In this document: piece after piece, positions 8,637-16,330 of the stretch
How the letters are laid out: each line of letters starts with the position of its first letter
Position numbering within the stretch: the first letter of the stretch is position 1
From: Crossiella sp. SN42
GTDB lineage: Bacteria > Actinomycetota > Actinomycetes > Mycobacteriales > Pseudonocardiaceae
Assembly: GCF_023897065.1 (NCBI RefSeq)
Contig: NZ_JAMHIV010000017.1
Span: forward strand, 62,001-126,000
Direction: 5' to 3'
Length of the DNA: 64,000 bases
The notes under the pieces: generated by a model
The model's input: the letters and a program-made list of their open reading frames with translations, nothing else
Told to the model about the DNA's origin: nothing
Database searches by the model: none
Translations under genes and position numbers: made by a program

Positions 8637-11285
8637 TCAGCCCACCGACCACATTTGGTTCGCGCCGCGGTGCGGGTGGTAGACCACGATGTCCGCGCCG
8701 TTGGCCGGGTTGAAGTTGCCCACGTCCACCGCGAGCCCGTTGTCCGCCGCGCGCAGCACCCGCAGCGCCGGGTGGTAGGTCCAGCGCTGCCCGTCGCCGC
8801 CGCAAGGCTGCACGGTCACCAGGTGCGGGGCCGGCGGGTTGTCCGGGCCGTGGTCCAGGCAGCCGCCGCTGCGCACCTCGACCCGGCCGTCCGCGCGCTG
8901 GGTGAAGCGCTGGGCGTTGGTGCCGTTGCAGTCCCACAGCTGGACCTTGGTGCCCGGCGCGGACGAACCGCCCGCGACGTCCAGGCAGCGGCCGCCGGGC
9001 AGGTCGGTGTGCAGCATCGACTCGACCAGACGCGGGCCGCCTGCCGGGGTCCAGCTCTGGTTCGGGCTCCCCCTGGGATGCCACAGGCCCAGCTCCGCGC
9101 CGCTGTCCGCGCGGTTGCCGAAGACGTCCAGCACCAGCTCGTTCGGCGCGGTGAGCACGCGTTTCGCGGTGTCGTAGCCGAAGACCTGGCCGTCGCCGCC
9201 GCAGACCTGGATGGTGACCACCCGGCCCGCGCTGGCGTTGTCGTCGCCGTAGTCGAGGCAGCCGCCGCTGTCCAGCGTGATCCGGCCGTCGGCGCGCAGG
9301 GTGGCCCGCTGCGCGTTGGTGCCGTTGCAGTCCCAGAGCTGAACCTTGGTGCCGGGGGTCGAGCGGGCGCCGTCGGCGTCGATGCAGCGCTCGCCCGGCT
9401 GGTCGGTGGTGACCGCCTGCGCGGTGAAGGCAGGCCTGCGGGCCGGTGGCGGGTCGAAGCGCACCGGCACGGACACGCTCGGCGTGCCGGCGGCGGTGAG
9501 CAGGAACAGCATGTGGTAGCCGGGCAACGCGGCGGCGGAGCTCGCGGGCGCGCGCACCCGCATCTGACCGTCCACAGTGGACTCAACCGTGAGCTCGACG
9601 TGCCGCTGGGTGGTGTTCACCGCGTGTGTGGACGCGCTGGGCGAGACCAGCACCGCGCGGGCCGGCGGGGCCTCGCCGCCGTAGTGCACGGTGAAGGACT
9701 GGCCGTACTGGAGCACCTCGGGCGCGTGCGTGATGCTCGGCCGGGGACCGCGGAAGAGGTTGGCCGGCTGGTAGATCTCGATCGAGCCCAGCAGGTTGTC
9801 GTTCTTGTCGGTGTCCCTGGTCATCTGCTGGAACTCGTCCCCGGTGACCAGCACCCGGCCGTCGGCCAGCAGCACCGCGTTGGAGTGGTAGCCGCGCAGC
9901 ATCGCCGAGGACGGGCCCAGCTTCCAGGCGCGGGTGGCCGGGTCGTACAGCTCGACCTGGCGGTAGCGCTGGTCGCCGTCGGCCACCTTGTACCCGGCGC
10001 CGTAGTCGCGCAGCGGGTCGCCGGTCTCGCCGTTGACCGAGAGCACCCCGCCGTCGGGCAGCAGCACCAGGTTGTCGTTGTTGCGGCTGAACGCGCGGGC
10101 GCTGTCCGGCTGCCACCTGCCCGAGGCCGAGTCCAGCCGCAGCGCCTTCGGATCACCGGTGCTGCCGCTGGTCAGCAGCGCCTGGGTGGGGCCCTGCGCG
10201 CCGCCGGGCAGCGGCACCGCCGGGCCGTAGCGGCGGATCAGGCCGTCCGGCCGGTTCGGCAGCCGCTGCACCGACCAGGAGCTGGTGTCCAGCCGCTGCT
10301 GCTGGTCCGCGCCGCGGCCGAGCAGGTAGGTGGAGCCGTCGGCCAGGGTGAGCGCCTGCGGGTAGTCCCAGGTGAACACCTGCACCGGCGCGGTCTCACT
10401 GGGCAGGTCGGTCGCGTTCCGTTGGGCGACACCGGGAATCGCGGTGTTCCTGGCCGGGAAGATCTCGGTCTTGGCGGTCAGCCAGCCGTTGTCGTCCTCG
10501 CCGGAGACGGTGCCCACCCGGCCGTCCGGGGTGAGGAAGGAGGTCGGGTACCAGCGGCCGACGGACATGTCCTGCTGCCGGTGCCAGGTCTCGGTCCACG
10601 GGTCGAAGGTGAACACCAGCCTGGCCCCGGACAGCTGCCCGTCCTTGGCCAGGTTGCCGCCGAAGACGGCCAGGTTCCCGTTGGGCAGGAAGGCCATCCC
10701 GGTGCAGAACAGCGGCGCGGGCCTGGCCTGCCCCGAGCCGTCCGGCAGGTCCACCACCGGCGGCGGCACGGACTTCCACGCGGTCGCGCCGGTGCCCGCC
10801 TTCGGGTCCCACAGGTAGGCGCGGCCGCGGTTGCGCGCGCCGACGGTGTAGGTCGGGGTGGTCTCCTCCTGCGGGTTCTTGGTGACCTCGTCGAAGCTGA
10901 AGGAGAGCACCTTGCCGGTGGGCAGCACCGCCACGTGCACGCCGTAGTCCGGTGAGGGGTGGACCGCGCCGCTGGTCTCGAACCGGCCGACCTCCTCGGC
11001 CGGCCCCGGTGGCGGCGGCGTCTCACCGGGCGAGTCGAACCTGGCGTGCGGATCGGCCTTGCGGCCCTCCCGGAGCGCGCGCTTCCTGGCCTCCAGGTGC
11101 TCGCGCGCGTGCCGCTCGCCGAGGACCTTGCGCTCCTGCTCGTACAGGTGCTCCGGCGTCTCCCGGTCCGGGCTGGCGCCCGGCGGCAACGCGTGCCCGT
11201 GGGTGGCGTGCTGGTGGGGCGGGGCGGCCACGGCCGTCCCCACGAGTAGTAGGGACAGCACAACTCCAGGCAGCACTGAGCGCAC
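8637..11285 (-). CDS. Secreted copper radical oxidase (galactose/glyoxal-oxidase-like) with tandem ricin-B lectin domains
   Basis: An 882-residue secreted protein with signal peptide (residues 1-21, cleavage after VAA). A kelch-type propeller (about 100-500) precedes a DUF1929 domain (about 515-600). All residues for the tyrosyl-cysteine copper radical site can be seen: Cys194 (FCTGM), Tyr246 (RWYPT), Tyr466-His467 (GYHSNAV) and His554 (THAVN). Two ricin-B trefoil segments with QLWDCNGTNAQR repeats (about 605-740 and 745-882) probably bind polysaccharide. Family enzymes oxidise primary alcohols or aldehydes to products plus hydrogen peroxide. Streptomyces GlxA is the nearest known functional example but works with CslA, which is absent here. 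Expressed alone, divergently from marR. Confidence 0.88.
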   Translation of the reverse strand: MRSVLPGVVLSLLLVGTAVAAPPHQHATHGHALPPGASPDRETPEHLYEQERKVLGERHAREHLEARKRALREGRKADPHARFDSPGETPPPPGPAEEVGRFETSGAVHPSPDYGVHVAVLPTGKVLSFSFDEVTKNPQEETTPTYTVGARNRGRAYLWDPKAGTGATAWKSVPPPVVDLPDGSGQARPAPLFCTGMAFLPNGNLAVFGGNLAKDGQLSGARLVFTFDPWTETWHRQQDMSVGRWYPTSFLTPDGRVGTVSGEDDNGWLTAKTEIFPARNTAIPGVAQRNATDLPSETAPVQVFTWDYPQALTLADGSTYLLGRGADQQQRLDTSSWSVQRLPNRPDGLIRRYGPAVPLPGGAQGPTQALLTSGSTGDPKALRLDSASGRWQPDSARAFSRNNDNLVLLPDGGVLSVNGETGDPLRDYGAGYKVADGDQRYRQVELYDPATRAWKLGPSSAMLRGYHSNAVLLADGRVLVTGDEFQQMTRDTDKNDNLLGSIEIYQPANLFRGPRPSITHAPEVLQYGQSFTVHYGGEAPPARAVLVSPSASTHAVNTTQRHVELTVESTVDGQMRVRAPASSAAALPGYHMLFLLTAAGTPSVSVPVRFDPPPARRPAFTAQAVTTDQPGERCIDADGARSTPGTKVQLWDCNGTNAQRATLRADGRITLDSGGCLDYGDDNASAGRVVTIQVCGGDGQVFGYDTAKRVLTAPNELVLDVFGNRADSGAELGLWHPRGSPNQSWTPAGGPRLVESMLHTDLPGGRCLDVAGGSSAPGTKVQLWDCNGTNAQRFTQRADGRVEVRSGGCLDHGPDNPPAPHLVTVQPCGGDGQRWTYHPALRVLRAADNGLAVDVGNFNPANGADIVVYHPHRGANQMWSVG
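9570..9582. repeat. Dispersed 13-bp palindrome, copy 2
   Basis: Exact copy inside the copper radical oxidase gene, read in that gene as Ser-Thr-Val-Asp. Confidence 0.85.
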
Positions 11286-11450
11286 GCCGAACCAAACCTT
11301 CCGTCACGGTGGTGGTTGGGCGTGGTCCTTCCCCGGCAGGCAGCCCTGTCTCCATTGACGGCGCAACTGACCGCCCGGGATAGCGCCGAATGGCGGTATC
11401 CGGCTGTGTGGCATGGGACAAAAAGCGCAGTCAGGGCGAAAGTCGTTTGG

Positions 11451-11456
11451 TATGCT
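11451..11456 (+). promoter_or_regulatory. -10 element TATGCT of a probable leaderless marR transcript
   Basis: TATGCT ends six bases before the GTG start at 11463 and no convincing Shine-Dalgarno sequence fits, so translation probably begins at or near the transcript 5' end. Confidence 0.5.
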
Positions 11457-11462
11457 AAGGAT

Positions 11463-11894
11463 GTGCCGGAGTTCGAGACAGAGCCCACCCTCGCCAGCCG
11501 GTTGCGGCTGTCCGTCGTGCGGCTCAACCGCAGGCTCCGCGCGCAGCGCACCGACTCCACCGTCACGCTGACCCAGCTGTCCGCGCTGTCCTGCCTGTTC
11601 AAGTGCGGACCGCTGACCCCTGGTGAGCTGGCGGGCAAGGAAGGCGTGCAGCCGCCCTCGATGACGAGGGTGATCGCCGCGCTGGAAGACCACGGCTTCG
11701 CCACCCGGCGTCCGCATCCCACGGACGGCAGGCAGGCGATCGTGGAGATCAGCGAGCAGGGGCGGGCGTTCATCCGGGCCGATGTGCGGGCCCGGGAACG
11801 CTGGCTGGACAAGCAGTTGGCCGAGCTCGACGACTCGGACCGGGCAGTGCTGGCCCGGGCCGCCGAGATCATAGACAGGATGGCGGGGCAGTAA
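11463..11894 (+). CDS. MarR family transcriptional regulator
   Basis: A 143-residue winged-helix regulator. The recognition region LTPGELAGKEGVQPPSMTRV is followed by LEDHGFATRRPHPTDGRQ, the DxR-containing wing typical of MarR proteins. Helices at both ends form the dimer interface. The GTG at 11463 is chosen because the family usually spans about 140-150 residues and a TATGCT hexamer lies immediately upstream. The MFS exporter gene starts four bases after the stop, so the pair is co-transcribed. The regulator probably controls that exporter in response to a small ligand. The ligand is unknown. Confidence 0.85.
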   Translation: MPEFETEPTLASRLRLSVVRLNRRLRAQRTDSTVTLTQLSALSCLFKCGPLTPGELAGKEGVQPPSMTRVIAALEDHGFATRRPHPTDGRQAIVEISEQGRAFIRADVRARERWLDKQLAELDDSDRAVLARAAEIIDRMAGQ

Positions 11895-11897
11895 CGG

Positions 11898-13271
11898 GTG
11901 ACCACCTACGCGGAACGTGAGCCGGAACAGCGTCCGACCGACGACTCAACCCATCCGCGTAGCAGCCCAACCCCAGCCCCAGCCCCAACCCCAGCCAAGC
12001 GCCCAGGCATGTTCGCCTCGCTGCGCGCCCGCAACTACCGCTACTTCATCGCGGGCCAGATCGTCTCGCTGATCGGCGTGTGGATGCAGCGGGTCGCCCA
12101 GGACTGGCTGGTCCTGGACCTCTCGCACGGCAACGCGATCGCGCTCGGCATCGCGATGGCCCTGCAGTTCGCGCCCACCCTGGTGTTCTCGCTGTGGGCG
12201 GGCGTGCTGGCCGACCGGATGGACAAGCGCAAGCTGCTGATCGGCCTGCAGACCGCGATGGGCCTGTGCGCGCTGGTGCTCGGCCTGCTGGCGGTCACCG
12301 GCGCCGCGCAGCTCTGGCACGTCTACGCGCTCTGCCTGGCGCTGGGCTGCTTCACCGCGGTGGAGACGCCGGTGCGGCAGTCCTTCGTGGTGGAGATGGT
12401 CGGCAAGGACCAGGTGACCAACGCGGTCGCGCTGAACTCGATGAACTTCAACATGGCCCGGATCACCGGCCCGGCCATCGCCGGCCTGCTGATCACGCTG
12501 ATCGGCACCGGCTGGGTGTTCCTGCTCAACGCGGCCACCTTCGTCGCGGTGATCCTCGGCCTGGCCCTGATGAACCCGGCCCAGCTGCACCGCAACCCGC
12601 CGGTGCCCAGGGCCAAGGGCCAGCTGCGCGAGGGCCTGCGCTACGTCCGCGGCCGCAAGGACCTGGTCGTGGTGATGGTGCTGGTGTTCTTCGTCAGCAC
12701 CTTCGGCCTGAACTTCAGCAGCACGCTGGCGGTGGTGGCGCGCAACGTCTTCGGCCGCGACGCCGACGGCTACGGCCTGCTCTCCACCCTGCTGGCCGCC
12801 GGCACCTTCCTGGGCGCGCTGCTGGCCGCCCGGCGCAGCACCAAGGGCAAGCCCAGGCTGCGGGTGATGATCGGCGGCGCGGCGGTGTTCGGGGTGCTGG
12901 AGATCGTGCTCGGCCTGATGCCCACCTTCACCGCGCTGGGCCTGGTGCTGATCCCCACCGGCATCGCCGTGATGACGTTCACAACCACGGCCAACGCCAC
13001 CGTCCAGCTGGCCGTCCGGCCGGACATGCGCGGCCGGGTGATGGGCCTGTACATGCTGGTCTTCCTGGGTGGCACCCCGCTGGGCAGCCCGGTGATGGGG
13101 TGGATCGCGCAGGAGTACGGCGGGCAGATGCCGCTGCTGGTGGGCGGGGTGGTCTCGCTGCTGGCCGCAATCGTCTGCGGAGCCGTTCTCGCAGGTCGCG
13201 GCGGCATCCGCTGGCCGGTCGGCCGCTGGCCACTCTTTCGGGCCAGAAGGCGTGGGTTGACCGAGGAGTGA
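11898..13271 (+). CDS. MFS exporter of the EntS/MFS_3 type
   Basis: A 457-residue, 12-helix major facilitator. The soluble start is Pro/Ala-rich (PTPAPAPTPAKRP, encoded by a CCCAGC/CCCAAC hexamer repeat at about 11968-11998). The transporter begins MFASLRARNYRYFIAGQ, with GVWMQRVAQDWLVLDLS and ADRMDKRKLL as in the enterobactin-exporter-like (EntS, MFS_3) subgroup, which exports siderophores, macrolides and other small molecules. It is co-transcribed with the MarR regulator. An iron box overlaps its stop codon but would not control it. The substrate is unknown, and a siderophore is only one of several options. Confidence 0.85.
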   Translation: MTTYAEREPEQRPTDDSTHPRSSPTPAPAPTPAKRPGMFASLRARNYRYFIAGQIVSLIGVWMQRVAQDWLVLDLSHGNAIALGIAMALQFAPTLVFSLWAGVLADRMDKRKLLIGLQTAMGLCALVLGLLAVTGAAQLWHVYALCLALGCFTAVETPVRQSFVVEMVGKDQVTNAVALNSMNFNMARITGPAIAGLLITLIGTGWVFLLNAATFVAVILGLALMNPAQLHRNPPVPRAKGQLREGLRYVRGRKDLVVVMVLVFFVSTFGLNFSSTLAVVARNVFGRDADGYGLLSTLLAAGTFLGALLAARRSTKGKPRLRVMIGGAAVFGVLEIVLGLMPTFTALGLVLIPTGIAVMTFTTTANATVQLAVRPDMRGRVMGLYMLVFLGGTPLGSPVMGWIAQEYGGQMPLLVGGVVSLLAAIVCGAVLAGRGGIRWPVGRWPLFRARRRGLTEE

Positions 13272-13287
13272 AGTAAGGCTAACCTAA
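13269..13287. promoter_or_regulatory. IdeR/DtxR-type iron box, orphan
   Basis: TGAAGTAAGGCTAACCTAA matches 16 of 19 positions of the consensus TTAGGTTAGGCTAACCTAA. It overlaps the MFS stop codon, with no gene start downstream on the plus strand before the terminator at 13331, and it faces the 3' end of the superoxide dismutase gene on the other strand. Confidence 0.7.
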
Positions 13288-13330
13288 GTCTTGTCCGCTT
13301 CGTGGTGGGAGCGGCAGTCAGTTCGGGAAC

Positions 13331-13373
13331 AGAGTGAGGCCCCGGCTCCGCGAGGAGTCCGGGGCCTCACTCT
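13331..13373. terminator. Bidirectional terminator between MFS exporter and sod
   Basis: A perfect 15-bp inverted repeat, AGAGTGAGGCCCCGG at 13331-13345 and its complement at 13359-13373, with a 13-nt loop. It lies between convergent genes. It would also end any transcript begun at the iron box just upstream, giving an RNA of under about 100 nt. Confidence 0.85.
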
Positions 13374-13429
13374 TTCTCGGCGACGTCAACTTGTCGGAGC
13401 ATCCACCGCCGAAGCCTGGGGTGCCGCGC

Positions 13430-14053
13430 TCAGGGGAGCAGCAGGCCGTTCTTGCCCGCGCGGGCGTCCTCGAAGCGCTTGCCGACCTCGGTCCAGTCCA
13501 CGACGTTCCACAGCGCGTTGATGTAGTCGGCCTTCACGTTGCGGTACTGCAGGTAGTAGGCGTGCTCCCACACGTCGAAGACCACCAGGGGGGTGGTGGC
13601 GATGGAGAGGTTGGAGTGGTGGTCCTTGAGCTGCTGGGTGATCAGCCGCTGACCGATCGGGTCCCAGGCCAGCACGCCCCAGCCGGAGCCCTGGATGGTG
13701 GTGGAGACCGCGTTGAGCTGGGCGCGCAGCTTGTCGAAGGAGCCGAACTCCTCATCGATCGCGGCGGCCAGTTCGCCGGTGGGCTTGTCGCCGCCGTTGG
13801 GGGAGAGGATCTTCCACCAGACCACGTGCATGGCGTGCCCGGCCAGGTTGAAGGCCAGGGTGTGCTCCAGGCCGACGATGGAGCTGAAGTCGCCCTTGTC
13901 GCGGGCTTCGGCGATCTTGTCCAGGGTGTCGTTGGTGCCCTTGACGTAGGCCGCGTGGTGCTTGGAGTGGTGCAGCTCGTTGATCTCCCCGCTGATCGCG
14001 GGCTCCAGCGCGGAGTAGTCGTAGTCAAGATCGGGCAGGACGTAGGCGCCCAT
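13430..14053 (-). CDS. sodA: Superoxide dismutase, Fe/Mn family
   Basis: A 207-residue cytosolic enzyme that dismutates superoxide to oxygen and hydrogen peroxide. The four metal ligands are visible: His28 (ELHHSKHH), His76 (GHAMH), and Asp160 and His164 (DVWEHAYY). The QLKDHHSNL segment resembles the iron-type mycobacterial and streptomycete enzymes, where a histidine in this loop is linked to iron use. The ATG at 14053 is chosen because GGGGAGG lies about six bases upstream and the product then begins MGAYVLPDLDYDYSAL as usual; an upstream GTG would add an unneeded extension. Expression probably starts just upstream, around an inverted repeat at 14094-14114. Confidence 0.95.
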   Translation of the reverse strand: MGAYVLPDLDYDYSALEPAISGEINELHHSKHHAAYVKGTNDTLDKIAEARDKGDFSSIVGLEHTLAFNLAGHAMHVVWWKILSPNGGDKPTGELAAAIDEEFGSFDKLRAQLNAVSTTIQGSGWGVLAWDPIGQRLITQQLKDHHSNLSIATTPLVVFDVWEHAYYLQYRNVKADYINALWNVVDWTEVGKRFEDARAGKNGLLLP

Positions 14054-14093
14054 CGAGAGCCTCCCCATGTGGCAGTCGTTCATGAGAGTGCTG

Positions 14094-14114
14094 TGCAACT
14101 ACAACCTACTTGCA
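14094..14114. promoter_or_regulatory. Inverted repeat TGCAA-N11-TTGCA in the sod promoter region
   Basis: TGCAA at 14094-14098 and TTGCA at 14110-14114 lie 41 bp upstream of the sod start. The arms match those of the streptomycete nickel regulator Nur box (TGCAA/TTGCA), which controls sodF, but the known box has a 5-nt spacer and here it is 11. Confidence 0.4.
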
Positions 14115-14174
14115 ACAAGCCGTGGTCACGAGTTGGGGTCGGGGGTTTGACCTGGCTACTACTGCCGGGCCAGC

Positions 14175-14295
14175 ATCAGCACCAGTAGGAACAGCACACG
14201 CCTTCGCGCAGGGGAAGCCGGTCGAAATCCGGCGCTGACCCGCAACGGTGGGCCGCGACACGCGGCGAGCCCGAGTACCTGCCGCAAGGTGCGAC
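14175..14295 (+). ncRNA. Cobalamin (AdoCbl) riboswitch
   Basis: The strongly conserved B12-aptamer core is present: GGGAAGCCGGTCGAAATCC starting near 14212, then CGCTGACCCGCAACGGT at about 14233-14249, and GAGCCCGAGTACCTGCC near 14267-14283. It lies in the 5' leader of the substrate-binding protein gene at 14331. Binding of cobalamin is expected to reduce expression of the importer operon. The exact outer limits of the aptamer are approximate. Confidence 0.93.
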
Positions 14296-14330
14296 CCACC
14301 GATCTCCGTCGAGGCTTGCGGAAGGTGTCC

Positions 14331-15302
14331 ATGAAGAACTCGTTGCTCGCCGCTGTGTGCGCGCTCACGCTGCTCATCCCGGCCTGCGGGAACCCGGCGG
14401 CCGCGCCCAGCGCCCCGGCCGCGCAGGAGATCGGCAACTGCGGCCGGACGCAGAAGTTCGACGGCCCGCCGAAGCGGATCCTCAGCCTGAACCAGCACGC
14501 CACCGAGATCCTGGTCGCGCTCGGTGTGACCGACCGGATCGTCGGCACCGCCTTCCCGGACACCCCGGACGTGCCTGCCGAGATCGCCGCGGACTACGCC
14601 AAGGTCAAGACCATCGCGGAGAAGTACCCGAGCGCCGAGCAACTGCTGGGCGCCGAGCCGGACCTGGTGGTCGGCGGCTACGCCAGCGCCTTCGCCGAGA
14701 AGGACGGCCGTGGCCGGGAAGCCTTGGAGGCCAAGGGCATCCGCACCTTCCTGCTGTCGGAGAACTGCCCGGACGCGACCGCGTCGATCAGCACCTACAC
14801 CGAGGACCTGACCGCGCTGGGCCGGGCGCTGGGCGTGACCGACCGGGCCGCGAAGCTGGTGGAGCAGACCACCAAGGCGGTCGAGGAGGTCACCGCCAAG
14901 GTCGCCGCGGCGAACCGGCCCGCGGTGCCGGTGTTCTTCTACGACAGCGGTGAGCAGGCCCCGTTCACCGTGGGCGGCCGCGGCCTCGGCAACGACCTGG
15001 CCAGGCGCGCGGGCGGGCGCAACATCTTCGCCGACGTGGCCAAGGTCTTCGGCGACGCCAGCTGGGAGCAGGTCGCCGAGCGCGCGCCCGAGGTGATCGT
15101 GCTGGTGGACTACCTCGGCGACAACGGCGGCGTGGACGCCAAACGCCGTTTCCTGGCAGCACATCCGCTGGCCTCGGGCACCCCGGCGATGCGGAACAAG
15201 CGGCTGGTCACGCTGACCCTGCCGGACCTGATCGAGGGCATCCGGCTGCCCGCCGCGCTGCGCACGCTGGCCGCCGGCGTGCACCCGGACCTCTTCCGGT
15301 GA
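14331..15302 (+). CDS. btuF: Corrinoid-type ABC importer, substrate-binding lipoprotein (BtuF-like)
   Basis: A 323-residue lipoprotein with signal peptide and lipobox LIPAC (Cys near residue 18), followed by a class III periplasmic-binding fold. It begins with PPKRILSLNQHATEILVALG. This fold binds B12, haem or Fe-siderophores. The cobalamin riboswitch directly upstream makes a corrinoid the likely ligand. Close homologues are often labelled putative F420-0 ABC transporter subunits, a name that came from co-occurrence rather than biochemistry. The ATG at 14331 has GGAAGG five bases upstream. The permease start overlaps its stop (GTGA). Confidence 0.82.
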   Translation: MKNSLLAAVCALTLLIPACGNPAAAPSAPAAQEIGNCGRTQKFDGPPKRILSLNQHATEILVALGVTDRIVGTAFPDTPDVPAEIAADYAKVKTIAEKYPSAEQLLGAEPDLVVGGYASAFAEKDGRGREALEAKGIRTFLLSENCPDATASISTYTEDLTALGRALGVTDRAAKLVEQTTKAVEEVTAKVAAANRPAVPVFFYDSGEQAPFTVGGRGLGNDLARRAGGRNIFADVAKVFGDASWEQVAERAPEVIVLVDYLGDNGGVDAKRRFLAAHPLASGTPAMRNKRLVTLTLPDLIEGIRLPAALRTLAAGVHPDLFR

Positions 15303-16330
15303 CCCGGATCCCCCTCGGCCTGACCCTGCTGCTCGCGATCCTGGCGCTGCTCGGCGCCGCCAGCCTGGCCCTGTCCTTCGGGTCGGTGGCGGTGCCGGTC
15401 GGCCAGGTGTGGCGGATCCTGCTGCACTGGGTCGCGCCGGGGCTGGTGGAGGCCGACTGGTCGCCGGTGCGGGCCTCGATCATCCGCGAGTCCCGGCTGC
15501 CCAGGGTGGTGCTGGCGGTGCTGGTCGGGGCCGCGCTGGCGCTGGCCGGGGCGGTGGCGCAGATCGTCACCCGCAACCCGCTGGCCGACCCGTACCTGCT
15601 GGGCGTCAACTTCGGCGCCGGGTTCCTGGTCGCGCTGGTGCTGGTGGTCGGGATCGGTGCGGGCGCGCTGGGCGCGGCCACCGTGCCGATCGCGGCCTTC
15701 CTCGGCGCGCTGCTGGCCCTGGTGCTGGTGCTCGCGGTGGCCGGCAGGCTCGGCTCGCCGACCGCGCTGGTGCTCGGCGGCCTCAGCGTCGGCCAGGTGT
15801 TCTTCGCCGGCATCCTGATGGTGATCTTCCTGTTCGCCAAGGGGGACCAGGCCAAGCAGGTCATGTTCTGGCTCAGCGGCGGACTCGGTGACGCCCGCTG
15901 GCCCACCATGGTGGTGCCGGCCGCGGTGCTCGTGCTGGCGCTGGGTGCCGGCATGGCGGCCGGGCGGTGGCTGAACCTGCTGCACGCCGGAGACGACGGC
16001 GCCGCCGCCCTCGGCGTGGACCCGAAGCGGCTCCGGCTGGTGGCGTTGATCGCGGTGGCACTGCTGGCCGGGACCTCGGTCGCGGTGGCCGGTGGCATCG
16101 CCTTCGTCGGCCTGATCGTGCCGCAGGCGGCCGCGTTCCTGGTCGGCGCGGACGCCAGGCGGCTGCTGCCGGTGTCGGCGCTGCTGGGCGGGTTGTTCCT
16201 GGTCGCCACCGATCTGCTGTCCCGGATCGTGATCTCTCCGCTGGAGATCCCGGTCGGCGCGGTCACTTCCGCGATCGGCGGGGTGGTGTTCCTGGTGCTG
16301 CTGTACCGGCGACGGGGGAGGGTGGCATGA
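15299..16330 (+). CDS. btuC: Corrinoid-type ABC importer, permease (BtuC/FecCD-like)
   Basis: A 343-residue membrane protein of the FecCD/BtuC family with about ten helices. The signatures are RLPRVVLAVLVGAALALAGA near residue 62 and the conserved AGGIAFVGLIVPQAA cytoplasmic coupling region near residue 262. It forms the membrane channel of the importer with the flanking substrate-binding and ATPase subunits. The start overlaps the previous stop (GTGA), and the next ATG overlaps its own stop (ATGA). The three genes are one transcription and translation unit under the riboswitch. Confidence 0.88.
   Translation: MTRIPLGLTLLLAILALLGAASLALSFGSVAVPVGQVWRILLHWVAPGLVEADWSPVRASIIRESRLPRVVLAVLVGAALALAGAVAQIVTRNPLADPYLLGVNFGAGFLVALVLVVGIGAGALGAATVPIAAFLGALLALVLVLAVAGRLGSPTALVLGGLSVGQVFFAGILMVIFLFAKGDQAKQVMFWLSGGLGDARWPTMVVPAAVLVLALGAGMAAGRWLNLLHAGDDGAAALGVDPKRLRLVALIAVALLAGTSVAVAGGIAFVGLIVPQAAAFLVGADARRLLPVSALLGGLFLVATDLLSRIVISPLEIPVGAVTSAIGGVVFLVLLYRRRGRVA

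Noticed and set aside
8376-10955. Open frame of 859 codons on the plus strand
   Set aside because: It is antisense to the copper radical oxidase gene, whose product has full active-site motifs. Its own translation is low-complexity Val/Arg/Gly/Gln without any motif.
11968-11998. Hexamer tandem repeat CCCAGC/CCCAAC as a possible CRISPR or phase-variable tract
   Set aside because: It encodes an in-frame Pro/Ala linker at the start of the MFS protein, hexamer changes would keep the frame, and there are no spacers.
13291-13521. Small plus-strand ORF downstream of the orphan iron box
   Set aside because: It runs through the terminator hairpin and into antisense sod sequence and has no Shine-Dalgarno site or recognisable motif.
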